Of a DNA stretch of 64,000 bases, positions 21,720 to 32,430 are shown in pieces. Position numbers and translations under genes: made by a program. The notes under the pieces were generated by a model that was not told the origin of the DNA, did not search any database, and saw only the letters and a program-made list of their open reading frames with translations. Each line of letters opens with the position of its first letter. Position 1 is the stretch's first letter. The stretch comes from Rhyzopertha dominica (taxonomy: Eukaryota > Arthropoda > Insecta > Coleoptera > Bostrichidae), in NCBI GenBank assembly GCA_025024175.1, contig QCXZ01000137.1:15562001-15626000 (forward strand), in the 5' to 3' direction.

Positions 21720-22334
21720 TGTTAGTTATCTAAATCCCATTTTACACGATCTGTGAGGTTGTTAAGTACTTGTATGCTGCCATTGTCTGCGAGTTATTGA
21801 CTTCCGCTTGATAAGATGAAGTATGTAAGTATGTGTGGGGGTGGTGGCCTTGTATAGTTGAATGTGTTGGTTTGTAGGACTGTTGAAGTAGTGGCTTCTT
21901 CTAAATAGTCTTTGATTACCTTTGTAAATTTGCTTGTTTTCTGATCAATTTCATCTTCAGGGTTTATGGGATTGTTTGTTCATTTACTATTCATGCTCCN
22001 CTTGAATATTTCCCAGTTTACTTTACTTTCCGTGTGTGTAGATGTTTTGCTTCTACGAATTAGATGGGAGTCGAATGTTGGGATAACAGGTAGCTGATCG
22101 GAATCAAGTTCTAGGATGTGTGCCTGATTCACCTGATGATTATGATTTTTTGTAATTATAATATCCAAAGTATCAGGTACATGGTCGTTTTGAACGGTTC
22201 ATAGGTATGTTCTTCTGGTGCAAGTATCTGCAAGTCGCGTTTGTTAGTTAGGTTGTAACTCCGCTTGGATTAGTCTTGCGACAGCCCCACAAGGTATGTT
22301 TGCTGTTGAGGCCTCCTATGACCATCTAAGTACC
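21720..22334 (-). pseudogene. LINE apurinic-type endonuclease fragment
   Basis: The minus strand in changing frames reads a GxLNSK-like start beside the mariner end, WGCRKTNPSG, DLQILAPEEHTYEPF, DTLDIIITKN, ELDSDQLPVIPTFD and VNWEIFK. These are the last blocks of the endonuclease domain of a jockey- or CR1-type non-LTR retrotransposon and the start of its linker. The catalytic SDHLPV block is SDQLPV here, a loss of the essential His. Its upstream part ends exactly at the mariner inverted repeat, as if the mariner had landed in it, although no continuation is recognised beyond 25526. Confidence 0.7.
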
Positions 22335-22985
22335 TACTAGGGTGTCCCAAACTAAAATTTTCACAAATAAATTTCAATATGGCGTTTAACTCAAATCGAT
22401 TGTTTGATATTATTTGGTAGCATTTTTGTTCCTCTTTAAAATTATGTATTGGTTTTTGTAATTGAGATTGAAAAAAAATGTTTTTAAGGTCTCAAATGAC
22501 ACACGAAAAATTAGCGACCCAGGTCAGGCCGCCCATCGACCGTGAACAATGAGGCCCTGCGCGAGCTGGTGGNGCNACAACCACAAATTAGTATCCGCAG
22601 ATTGTCAACAGAGCTCGGCCCTTCCAANTCCACCTATATCAAATAGGATCGTCCCGCACATTAAAACTTGATAGTTTTAACCTNTGCCTTTTATTGCTTA
22701 CATCATGAATACTAGTNCCACGCATCTATTTTGCTTTCAGATTAATTCAACTCGTAACAAACGGCGGTAGAAAAACAACGCCAACAACTGCGCAAAAGGT
22801 TCCTAATTTCCGTCATGCGCACTGTTACAGCTCCCTAGGTAACTAGGTGCTCACTGTTGTCAGTTTTATAAATAGCCAGAGAAATACAAATAATGCAATG
22901 GGAGTGAGGAAGAGGGGCGAAGGTATAAGTATAACCGTCAACGTCAATATTATAATGTAAACACAGGAATAAGCTGTAACTGNTC

Positions 22986-23039
22986 ATCAGCAGTAGTATT
23001 CTTACAACAGGGAACAAAACACTTCTTAACGTAAGCCAT
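22986..23039 (-). pseudogene. THAP-domain N-terminal fragment
   Basis: The minus strand reads MAYVKKCFVPCCKNTTAD, matching the start of a THAP domain (C-x3-C pair, CFVPC). It is similar in type to the fragment at 3.6-3.9 kb. The reading is lost right after it at an ambiguous base. It lies inside the mariner, beside the hAT. Confidence 0.5.
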
Positions 23040-23157
23040 TCTGACATTAAAAAAACAACAGATTACCCAAATACTTCGACAACATCTTGCCCCACCACGT
23101 AATCTGACAAATACGAAACTCGAAAGTTTTAGCAAGCTATGTAAACAAAAACGCATG

Positions 23158-24483
23158 GCTAGCGTCAGGAGCGCCAGCTTTTAGAAAACCTCGTGGGTGC
23201 TCATGCTAACATAATCGTGAAAATCGTATATATGAATCCGTCCAATAGAGCTCAATAGGTATACATGCAATATGACAGAAATATGTATGATATAATAGAA
23301 AGATACGTAAGAGACAAAAAAAAATAAATACAAAAATGCTAGATTTGTTCTAGTGCCTTTGTTGGTACCAGCATTATTAAGTCATCAACAAACTTTTTTA
23401 TGAAAGAAACTGTGTTCAATTCACTACAGAACGAGAGGTAGAATGTGGAGTACTCTTTTTTGAAACCAAAGATATAAAAAAAATTATAAAATAATACTGT
23501 ATTGGTAACGGAAACCAACCTTATCGGGGAGGTATATAAACTACGTCTCAAATCATTCGACGCAAGTTAAAATAAACTTTGTAAAACAGATGAAACATAG
23601 AATTATTAAAATAACATATTCACAATTTATTGAGAAAAATTAAAAAAATTAGAAAATTTACTAATACACAATTCATACCCGAGAGCGTTGATAAATAAAA
23701 TCTTGTATTCTTCTACTGATTTATCAACACTTCATGTAACGCAAACACAGCTAACGGTAGTATGCAGGGTGACGTGGGGCAGAGGGTAAATCATGATCCT
23801 ATGGTTGACAAAAACCTACAAGCAGTAGATCATAGAATGTATGTATCCCTATCAAACATTACTGGATTGACAACAAAATTAATCAGAACGTTTGAAAAAT
23901 GAAAACCTAAAAATTACAATTGAGAACAAAAAGCATGGCTCAACCCTACTCGCAACAAAAAAATCAAAAATACCTGCAAAATATCATGCAAATGTTCTAT
24001 AATATATGTTTGGAATGTGAGGATTGTGAAGGCAAGTACACATAGGCCGTCTACAAAAGTGATATAACTAAACAAAGGGATAGATGCTCACTTACTGAAC
24101 ACGTGGACATCATATTAAGTATTAAGGATAAAGAAAGTAATACAAACATGAGATTAATACTTGAAATGGTTCACATAAATCAAAATTCCAATATAATAAA
24201 TAAAAAAATCAGATATTAAAACTGAGCAATATTTCCACGTACTTGCTTTCACAAGAAATTCTAAAACAAGGCTGGGTGGGCTTGAGCAATCTGACAGCAC
24301 TGTAGACGCTCTAATTTGATAAATTTGACAAAGAGTTCGTTTTTATATCTGTGATAAGTCAGTTTGAGTTTATGGTACATGTGTTGAAGCGTATTTGGTC
24401 GTGGGTGCTCCGCACCCACAATTTACTTCTCGTGGGTGCTGGAGCACCCGAGCACCCATGGAGTCGGCGCCCCTGGCTAGCGT
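23158..24483 (+). mobile_element. hAT-type element, 1310 bp, with perfect 8-bp target duplication
   Basis: The element runs 23166-24475 between identical octamers GCTAGCGT (23158-23165 and 24476-24483). The ends are CAGGAGCGCC and, at the right (reverse complement), CAGGGGCGCC. A GTGGGTGCTC word lies near the left end, and GTGGGTGCTCC/GGAGCACCCAC-type repeats cluster at the right end, a typical subterminal transposase-binding arrangement. No hAT transposase is seen. It is nested within the mariner. The strand is arbitrary. Confidence 0.85.
23339..23410 (-). pseudogene. Penelope-like RT active-site scrap
   Basis: The minus strand reads SFIKKFVDDLIMLVPTKALEQI, matching motif C of a third Penelope-like family (FVDD at about 23381-23392). 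It is captured inside the 1310-bp hAT. A plus-strand frame near 23.98-24.2 kb (ECEDCEGKYT, then LTEHVDIILSIKD) faintly resembles a GIY-YIG endonuclease, but in the opposite orientation. Confidence 0.4.
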
Positions 24484-25526
24484 TGTTAGGGTTATTCGTT
24501 ACACATGTGACACATGTAGTGTACGTGCGAACGTGCGATGTTGTCAGCGGTACTTTACCGTTTTCTTCTTAACGAGGGCCAGAGGTCGTCCTGGCAGTTT
24601 CAAAATTTATCATATCGTTGTCATACGAAAGTATACAAACTAATCATTATCAAGCTTCAAGCGTCGTTTAATTCCTCATAATAAAAACATTAGTTCTAAG
24701 GCAGGTTCGATGGTTAAAGTGCTTTCGTATTTTAACGCAAAAGGCCAGTAAATGCGCTTATTATATTGAATTGTTCATTATAGAATAAACTGACTGAAGG
24801 ATGATCTAAGTTATTTTCACAAATACGCCTTAAGATGATCTAGGTATCAATGGCACAATGCCAGTTTACGAATACATTCCTCACGCTATCCAAAAAATTT
24901 GCCCACATTGGCAACGCGACGCAGCTCAAAAATAATGTAAATAAATATTACTTGCAATGCCGCTAGAGCACTGGCTATTATTTGTGTTTCTCGCTTTCGT
25001 CAGCATGCGAACCTTTTACGTCATCTCCGTGGCAGAATATCGAGGCGTTTGAAACGGATATTGAAAAATCCATACTTTCACATTTTTTCTCGGCAAAGTA
25101 GAACCGGAAAAAATCGCAAAAAAATATCTTTGTGCTTTAATTTTTATGTATATCTTAAATGTAAAGTAATAAAAATTGTGGGCTTGAAAATCTCACAGGA
25201 GCTGCCCGGAATTGAAGTTCTTCCTCATCCTGCATACAGTCCTGACCTTGCGCCACCAGATTATCATCTGTTTCGGTCGATGGCCCACGTTCTCCGAGGC
25301 AGAACCTTCGATACTCTTGAAGATGTCGAAAGAGGATGTCCAGAGTTTTTCGCCTCCAAACCGGCTGAGTGATATCGCAGTGGAATCGCACAATTGACTC
25401 AAATATGAGCGAAAACAGTAGAAAACAATGATATTTATTTTCAAGAATAACTGTTGTTTAATTTTATTTTACAATGAAATAAAATTTTTGTCGCAAGTAG
25501 CCACGAACTTATGGGACACCCTACTA

Positions 25527-27559
25527 CTTTCACTGACAACATGTAGTATGAAACCCCAGTTTCAACGCTCGCTCATTACCACCGACAGCTACAGTTGCCG
25601 CCGCCCGAAAAGCGCCCCAATTTGCATGCGTTTATTATCAAATCGCTGTATCGTTAAATTTATACCTCGCTGTTAAATAGTTTTTATGCGGTTATGGAAC
25701 ATGTGAAACAATTAGACGGGGTCTAGCGTGGCGCTGTTATCGGCTAAATGCGCACGACAGTTGGCCTCACCGTGTAGATGGTATCTCCATTTTTCCCAGC
25801 GACTCTCATCGTTGTGTGCGGGGTAACCCAAGTAGGTAAACTGGCAATTTTGTGTTGTCTGGGCGACGAACTGTGACACCAAACAGTTTATTCTTGGTGA
25901 AATGTCGTTTTTAATTAGACTGCTATCGCGACCGCCATCGCTAAATCAAATAATTATAGTTTCCGTGTTTGGATCGCTTGGCGTAACTGGGCTTTGTTAA
26001 GAGTTTAGAGATAGGCTGACAACGAAGCAAGGAAGAATGAGCTGCACTTCCTCCAAGACAGGATGTGCCAGGTTTGTAAGCAGCAATGGTTATGCATACA
26101 ATGCATAAAAAGCATCAGTGATTGTCTTTAACAATGCATTAGAAATACAATAATCAATGTACTTACAGACGTAGTAAAAATAAGAATCAGCAGTTATTCA
26201 AAATAAAAAAATTATATAGTTCACATTTCCTTTGAATGATATTTATAATTGTGGCCAACTATTTAACTCGTTAATAAGTTCAGTATTTAAAATGGTATGT
26301 TTTGTAAGTGTTATCTTCTTGACTACATAGTACTTATTTCCAAAGGATTTTTTTCTGATAGCTTAAGTGAAATTATCTTCTGGTTTTCTTGAGCAGGTGA
26401 ATCCTATTAATACTTCAATAAATATTTTATCTCACATGCTGATCTGGTGCTCAATAATGATATACGAGAATTTTAATGTAGAAAGCTATACACTTTCTCT
26501 CGATTTTTGAAAATCAGAAGCAAATGAATTTTATAATATAATTACGTGCTGAGCAGAGTATTATTTGAAGTAAAGAGAGTTTCAAGTACATATTAGTAGT
26601 ACATGAAACAAGGATGTTCAAATACCTGGAAAAATCAATACCTACTTGGTATTGGATTCATGGACTCCTTCTAAGCAGAAAACTACTTCAACTCATTTGA
26701 AACAAATGTTTTAATTAAGCATAAGTATTTCTCTAAGCTTGCCATTAGACCGCCAATTCTAAAGACAGCAAAAATTTATTTAAATAAGGCACTCTACATT
26801 CTAGTAAGCGAAGTAATATGCTCAGTGGTTATCGCTTTTGTATTTTCTATATTCTTTGTTTCTTTATATTTTCCACACCTTAAAGTTCATCTACTATTCG
26901 TTTTTATAAATGTACCATATTGTTATTGTTTGTTATATATAACAATAAAAAATCTCTATGTGACTTTCGTTACATGTTAAATCATTTTCTACTAACTTCT
27001 GTAATTTAAAAGCGAACATCTGAATCCGTTAATTTAACCATTGTAATGTGCCTTGATCTTCTTTTTTTGCAGAAACTATAGTAACATCTTCATGTAATCC
27101 GCAGTCAGTGGAATTCGTAGATTTTCCAGAAAAATTAATCGGCGACAAGCCCTTGTAACACAAGTCTACAGCTCTACCATGGGCTGGCAATCTATTTTCG
27201 TATTTCCTCTGCAAAAAAGCCTCCTGCATAGCTAAACATTCATCATATATCAGCCCCTTCTGGTATGTTTTAAATTCCTATAATCTGAAAAGGAGGCACA
27301 ACCGTTGTCTCTATCCACCAGTCCATTAGTCTTACCACTATATGTATTAAGGTGATGGAGCTTTCTGCTTGTGAACAACGTTATATTGAAATCTCATCAT
27401 TTATTCTTACCAGACAGATCAACAGTGACCTGCCTCTTAAATAGTCCAAATGACTGACCATTATCATTAGACATGTGCAATGCTATGGATGTTGTGTATT
27501 TTTTGGACAAAGGAATCTGAACGGGTACCCCACAATAGAAGATGTTGGCGTTTGAGGAC
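25527..27559. other. GC-elevated island, then AT-rich gene-free DNA
   Basis: 25560-26010 has higher GC (GCCGCCGCCCGAAAAGCG, ATTTGCATGC, GTGGCGCTG) and could be regulatory. From 26.0 to 27.5 kb there are only short frames. The one at 27029-27229 shows no known motif. Confidence 0.3.
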
Positions 27560-27690
27560 GTCCTAGATTAGGCATTTCTTAGAAGCAGAACTTTACCAGT
27601 GTGCGTGGTCTCGTCCTTGGGACATACTGTGACTTCGGGCGTGCCGCAGGTCTCAGTACCTGGTTCCATTCTAATCTGAGCCTACACATT
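27560..27690 (+). pseudogene. LINE reverse transcriptase scrap
   Basis: The plus strand reads SYLRSRTLPVCVVSSLGHTV, then TSGVPQVSVPGSI. This corresponds to the stretch leading into the invariant SGVPQGSVLGP block of non-LTR retrotransposon RT. The flanking sequence does not continue the domain. Confidence 0.55.
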
Positions 27691-28984
27691 AAGTCTAAGT
27701 ACATGTTTAATGTTGATATTTGTTAGCTATACGCAAATGTAACTACGGATCATGTGTGCTAAGCCAGTTCTTCATTCCGCTGTAAAGTGGTTTGCGGATT
27801 GATTAACTGAATAACTCTTATGAATACGTGCTTCTAGGCGACAAAGTAAGAAACTCGTTTCTAGTACTGAAGTTGAGTGGGCGAACAATCCGTGTAGGTA
27901 CTGACCTCGGGGATATCATTACAACATCGTTATCTTCGTCCACCTATTCCTTTTTTTCCAAAACTTTCTCAACTGAAATCCCGAACCGAAGTCTTGTCTA
28001 ATCTGAGTCAACTCACTTACTGAAGGAGCCCAGCGTCGAGCCACCAGAATGATACTTCCATCTATCCAAAACAACCTATATGCTAAACAGCTTAAAATTG
28101 CCCTCTCTGTGTGAACGCGACACTCGGGGACATATAATTTAATCTTCAAGGCCCTAAACTAAATTTTTATATATAGCCACCAGAAAAACTTCATTAAATT
28201 GCGGTTCGCTGTTTCGAGAGCAAGTGTTAAACTAGTATGAATTGTGTGGAATGTTAAATAAAAATTACATTTTATTGTTACAGTAGTAAGTGAATGTAAA
28301 ATATCTTACCTATTTGTTTAAGGGCAGTTTTACTATCTATAGTTATATGACAGATGAGAAAATTCTAATGATCGCATAGGACAGAACTGCATGAGTTATT
28401 AACTCCATTAGTTCTATGCATGTATGCCCGAAAAATTTTTTGCCCTATAAAAATTATTGTTATTTAACAATTGACAGCAAGTTTTTAACCCAGAAATGGT
28501 AAAAATTGTATATAAACAAATTGAATAACATCCTACATTACCACATTTTGTTAACGTAACATGGGCTATAAAAATACCAGGGTAAGGGTAATGGCAATTC
28601 CGTTATAATTAGAACAAACACCTTGTGTTCAGGTTTCGTGGTAACTGAGGCATTCACGGATAATTCCTTATTTAGTGTTTAGGCCGTAAGTTACGCCGAC
28701 CGTTTTGAAGCAAATTAAAAATGAAATTACCGGCAATTAAGCGGTGGAAACGGCGTGAAGATGGATTCTCGATAAACGCCACTGTTAGTTCTATTTTTGG
28801 ATGGTTTTTCACCACGAAACTTAATTTGCTTAATTTACAAGAACGCAAGGTGGTGTTAAGTGGCAGTACCGGAAGTAGTTCATTTAAAAAATTATGTATT
28901 CCGGTAAAATAGAGACGTGAGTAGATTATTCTAATCTAAACCTGCTCAGAAATTATTTAGTATTTCAGTTCACAATGTAATAGG
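27691..28984. other. Gene-free stretch with GC-elevated part
   Basis: 28560-28910 is richer in GC and homeodomain-like cores (GCAATTAAGCGG, AAATTAAAAATG, CTTAATTTGC) than its surroundings and may be regulatory. The 63-codon frame there (28721-28912) shows no domain. Confidence 0.3.
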
Positions 28985-29262
28985 CAAAAACTACACTGAT
29001 GAGCTGTAATGACAGCGAAATAGATCTATCTGTAGTTGGTTGTGATGCGGATAGCATAGCTTAGACATGCATTTTTATGTATTATGTCAGTTCTTGCCCA
29101 TCAGCAAAAAGTGCCGTTTGGGCCTGCTGCCAGGTAGATGTATGCAGGTACAACTTGTCATATTACAGGTCACTTCCTTTAGAAAGTAGTACCCATTAAG
29201 ACAGCTAGATGACTTTGTCATCGTGTCAGTGCATTGCTGGCAGATGGCATTGTCATCTATTT
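28985..29262 (+). repeat. Hammerhead-bearing repeat, copy B (retrozyme-like)
   Basis: The segment starts with a hammerhead and continues about 30 bases homologous to copies A and C (ATGCATTTT). After about 130 unique bases it contains a 57-base block (29200-29256) homologous to 50771-50830, with hairpins TGTCAG/CTGGCA and GATGGCA/TGTCATC. In copy C the same block lies upstream of the hammerhead. Such permutation is expected if both are pieces of a tandem or circular unit of roughly 350 bases. No coding capacity is present. Confidence 0.65.
28989..29037 (+). ncRNA. Type I hammerhead ribozyme, family 2, apparently intact core
   Basis: Stem I AACTACA (28989-28995) pairs perfectly with TGTAGTT (29031-29037). 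Core CTGATGA is 28996-29002, stem II GCTGT/ACAGC (29003-29007, 29012-29016) has tetraloop AATG, core GAA is 29017-29019, palindromic stem III ATAGATCTAT is 29020-29029 and C17 is 29030, the cleavage position. All invariant core bases are present. The five-base-pair stem III without a loop suggests that dimeric transcripts fold better than monomers. Compared with the copy at 50.9 kb, stems I and III show compensatory changes. Confidence 0.85.
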
Positions 29263-29263
29263 G

Positions 29264-29369
29264 TGCAACAGAATTTAACATGTCCAGTTGTCCTTTTCCG
29301 TTTAAACTTGCAACAGAATTTAACAGCCAAAGCGCCACTCTTGTCCAGTTGTCCTTTTCCGTTTAAACT
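29264..29369 (+). repeat. Direct duplication of a 44-base module
   Basis: The module TGCAACAGAATTTAACA followed by TGTCCAGTTGTCC...GTTTAAACT occurs at 29264-29308 and again at 29309-29369. In the second copy its halves are separated by 16 extra bases (GCCAAAGCGCCACTCT). It lies directly after the hammerhead-bearing repeat. The origin is unknown; slippage or template switching is possible. Confidence 0.8.
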
Positions 29370-29829
29370 AGTGGGATATAATAAACGAACAGGGATGGAC
29401 TACAAGACTGCATTTTGTCACTCTACATAAAACAGTGTACTCTTTGTCGACTGTTCGACTTCGTACAGTGTGCCGGTTTGTAAGTGTATTCTGATCGCAG
29501 ATGTCATCCATTTAATGAACTGAGAAGCTAAAAGTAATCAGCTTACTAGCGACCATAAAAATATTGAAGAACGTCCGGGTTTTGCAACAGGTGTTGGTTT
29601 GTTAACTATACAAAATATTTCGAATGAAATTACATGTAATTGAAAATGCAGACCAAGAGTGCTTTTCAACTCCAGATAGGAAGAGAAAACAGTGTGATTT
29701 TAACATGAGGGTTCCACATCGTTATATATTAAATTTCCAGACCACAAAATATAGCAACCTTTAGGCGAAATCATAAAAAGTTTGTGAGCAATAATATTTT
29801 TTGTGAAAAGTGTGAATCTGAAAAACTAT
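29370..29829. other. Gene-free stretch
   Basis: No motif is recognised. It may be the decayed N-terminal part of the Tc1-like relic that follows. Confidence 0.3.
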
Positions 29830-30290
29830 GAGAAAAATGGATGAAGACAAAGACAAACGTAATATTCTTATAGAGCCACCAGACAATCACGAACTGTCTA
29901 AATGTTTACGCAATCGACCAACAATTTAAATGGATGAAACATATGTCCATTCGTTCCATGCACACCTAGAATACTGTAGTTATAATACAAACGAAAGATT
30001 ACGTCGTAATGGATAATGCTCCATTTAAACCCAATTTACATAATCTGGGCAGTTATGAAGTAGTCCCTACCGGACAGAAATGGCTATTTCAGTTTAAAGA
30101 CATCTGAAAAATTGTACGAAAACTTCTTTACATTTCCCGCAGATGAGTTAACATCAAGGTTGGCCTGCTAGTAATAGAATAAGAGTTTGAACAATATTTC
30201 ATTGGGCAAGACCCAGCATTAGATACAGTTAGTCACCAAAGTGTGATTAATTTATAAGATGACAGTACAAGTTTGTCCGATAGTAATACT
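29830..30290 (+). pseudogene. Tc1-like (DDE-superfamily) transposase relic
   Basis: In shifting plus-strand frames the sequence reads MDETYVHSFHAH (first Asp block) near 29.93 kb and YVVMDNAPFKPNLHNL (second Asp block) near 30.0 kb. VVPTGQKWLFQFK follows, and then a Ser/Asp-rich tail (SVINL..DDSTSLSDSNTPS) near 30.25 kb. The order and spacing fit the catalytic domain of a Tc1-like transposase family common in arthropods. Stops are frequent and the third acidic block was not found. Confidence 0.45.
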
Positions 30291-30419
30291 CCCAGCATCA
30301 GAGAAAATTTGTAAATGTCTTGTTTTCTTGCTTCAATAATAGTACATTGTTGACGGAGCTTGTAAGATTTGAAGTGAACACAGTGGAAATTGTAAGAAAG
30401 TAAGCTTTCGCTGCCAGAG

Positions 30420-30840
30420 TTAGATTGAAATCTTAGTCAGCATCTCGCCCGCACTTGTAAGGGGCTGCATCAGGACAGGAATAAGGAGTATGGAATACGG
30501 TACAAACCTAACGCCAGAGAGACGTCGGAACTGAACTAAATCCCACGCAGGACGGAGAATGAAAATGAAAACGACAGTTAACGTTTTACCTGGCGTTAAG
30601 AGGAGGGTGGGGATGCTTGAGCGACTGAGGTGGGAGACTGTGAAAGTGGGGATAACCCTGGCGTGATTAGGTACCAAATAGTGGNGNGATGATAACCATT
30701 TTCACAGTTTAGATTATTGGGATGCTTGGATATTTCTACGGCTTCTCGGAATTTTCGGATTGTGAAAAAGGGGACTTTCGCTAGAACTGATACATTGTCA
30801 AACAAAATATTGTAACCGGTTTCATGCTGATGTTCGGCTA
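30420..30840 (-). pseudogene. Penelope-like element copy 2, 3' part (after the GIY-YIG core)
   Basis: The minus strand reads EHQHETGYNILFDNV, VLAKVPFFTIRKFREAVEI and SKHPNNLNCENGYH, a segment that follows the GIY-YIG core in Penelope-like endonucleases, then a non-coding tail. It directly continues the frame of the element part at 31821-32430, from which a hAT insertion separates it. Two ambiguous bases near 30684-30686 fall in the coding part. Confidence 0.85.
30435..30473 (-). ncRNA. Degenerate hammerhead-like motif in tail of Penelope-like copy 2
   Basis: The minus strand reads CTGATGC (30467-30473; A9 replaced by C), stem II GCCC/GGGC with an intervening loop, then GAGA (30443-30446; expected GAAA) and TGCTGAC. 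The position after the endonuclease frame parallels copy 1. Two core substitutions make it inactive. Confidence 0.4.
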
Positions 30841-31828
30841 CAGTGATGGGCGTTTACGCGTAAATTATAATTCTCTACGTTACATGCGTAGAAAATGTAG
30901 ATAAAGCACTTTGGCGTACATTTTGAGTAGAAAATGTAAGACGAGTATATTACGGCTAAAGTGTAGTAAGTAAATATTAAAACTAAATGGAAATTAGTTT
31001 GATTCTAATTTTCCGGTTTCCTTGTGCTGAGTTCCACAAAATTTTTGAAATTTAGTACAGGTTTGTTTAATAACTGTATTATAAACTTGCATAACATATT
31101 TTAATATGTCATCCAAACTGTTTTCTTACTTCTTTTGGACGTAAAAGACAAAGCATATATTTCGAAATCTTTACTTCCGTGGCTATATTAGGCACATTTC
31201 TGAGAGGCCCATTTTTAGTTGCTATAAAATTAGGAAACGCATGCTTCACATACAAGTTGATTTTAAGTATTTTCTACAAATATCACCTGCCACTTACTTA
31301 TTTATATTAATATGTCCTGTAATGGGAACTGCTTGTATATCCTGTCAATATAGCACAATAAAATTGACCTCCGATTAGAAATGTTGAGGTAAAAGAACCA
31401 GGGTAGCGTGTGAAACTGTGCCTTTCCGTTTATAGAGAAGAAAGACAATAAAATCACACTTTACAGACATTGAGGAATCCACTTGACCCATTGTGGCTCC
31501 ATTGTGCTTTTGACAGCATATACTCATACAGCATACTCAGGTCTTCTGGCCGTAATACCCAAAGAAGTTGTTGTTTAGAAATTTGTCTAGTTAACTTAAT
31601 TACATCAGGGTAATTTTTGTATTTCGTTTATTAAAAAATAAAGATAATACTAAAATTGAGCAGTATTGGTGATAAACACCATTAAAAAGCCAAATACTCC
31701 TAGATTTTTGTCTATCTACACAATGCTATTTTCTACAGTAGACTTTTAAAGTAAAATATTACATAGTTTACGCGTAGAAAACAGCGTAATCTACATGGCG
31801 TATTCTACGCGCCCATCACTCTCGGCTA
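30833..31828 (+). mobile_element. hAT-type element, 980 bp, inserted in a Penelope-like element
   Basis: The element runs 30841-31820. The left end is CAGTGATGGGCG and the right end, reverse-complemented, is AGTGATGGGCG. The flanks TTCGGCTA (30833-30840) and CTCGGCTA (31821-31828) are an 8-bp duplication with one mismatch. The Penelope-like protein frame (SAVAEHQHETG) is cut at this duplication and resumes on the other side, which proves insertion. TACGCGTA- and GCGTAGAAAA-type words cluster near both ends. It has no coding capacity. The strand is arbitrary. Confidence 0.9.
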
Positions 31829-32430
31829 CTGCTGAATAGGTGAAGAAACCTGATTTTATGCAGCGTCTATGTTCATTATGCATGGTTTTAATGGATTTAC
31901 CTGTTTCGCCACACCGCACGAACAAGGGATGCTGTAAATACCTCTAAAAGATAGCAAATTTTTTCTAGAGGCTGGAAGATAGTACTGATGAGTTGTTTGA
32001 ATTTTGCCAATTCTGTCTGTGACACAGTCGATCTATAATTTAAGGGTTCGAGAGCTAGTTTGGATTTGGGGTAAAAATGACAATTAATTGAAAATTGTAT
32101 CTCACGGTTATTATACCCGTTGTTGGTGAGACTGATGCGTAAGTGTTGCAGTTCATTTCGAAGTTTGTCCGGTTTAGAAATTAAAATAGCACGGTTAACA
32201 AGAGAATTTAGGATAGAACGTTTTTGTGACCTATGGTGACGAGAAGACGCATGCAAGTACCGATCTGTATGGGTGGCTTTGCGATAGAAAATGTGGGAGA
32301 GAATTCCTTTCTATTTCCACCGTGATTGTTATATTGGGAATTAAGGTTATCTGCGAAGGTTTTTAGGGTGTTGGAACCGTGAGGTTGAATAATAAAAGTG
32401 TCGTCGACATATTGACCATGAAATGTGAAA
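31821..32430 (-). pseudogene. Penelope-like element copy 2, RT end and GIY-YIG start
   Basis: From 32.42 kb downward the minus strand reads QYVDDTFIIQPHGSNTLKTF (RT motif C with intact YVDD), a damaged segment, YRKATHTDRYLHASSRHH, SILNSLVNRAILISKPDKL and NELQHLRISLTNNGY. It then gives a GIY-YIG start with IYSIPCSCG followed by ETGKSIKTMHNEH. The VYIGQ turn of the catalytic motif is deleted, so the endonuclease is dead. It differs clearly in sequence from copy 1 at 13 kb, so it is a separate family. The 5' end is truncated within the RT. Confidence 0.88.

Larger units (their letters stand above)
22335..25526 (+). mobile_element. Mariner element split by later insertions
   Basis: The inverted repeats are CTAGGGTGTCCCA (22337-22349) and TGGGACACCCTAC (25512-25524), bordered by TA on both sides as expected for mariner. 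Near the left end, RPSTVNNEALRELV and RRLSTELGPS (about 22.53-22.63 kb) match the mariner helix-turn-helix. Near the right end, EVLPHPAYSPDLAPPDYHLF, then SMAHVLRGRTFDTLEDVE (25.2-25.35 kb), match its C-terminal catalytic block including the third Asp. The 2.5 kb between is not mariner and contains a THAP piece and a complete hAT insertion. The first two catalytic Asp blocks are missing. Confidence 0.8.
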
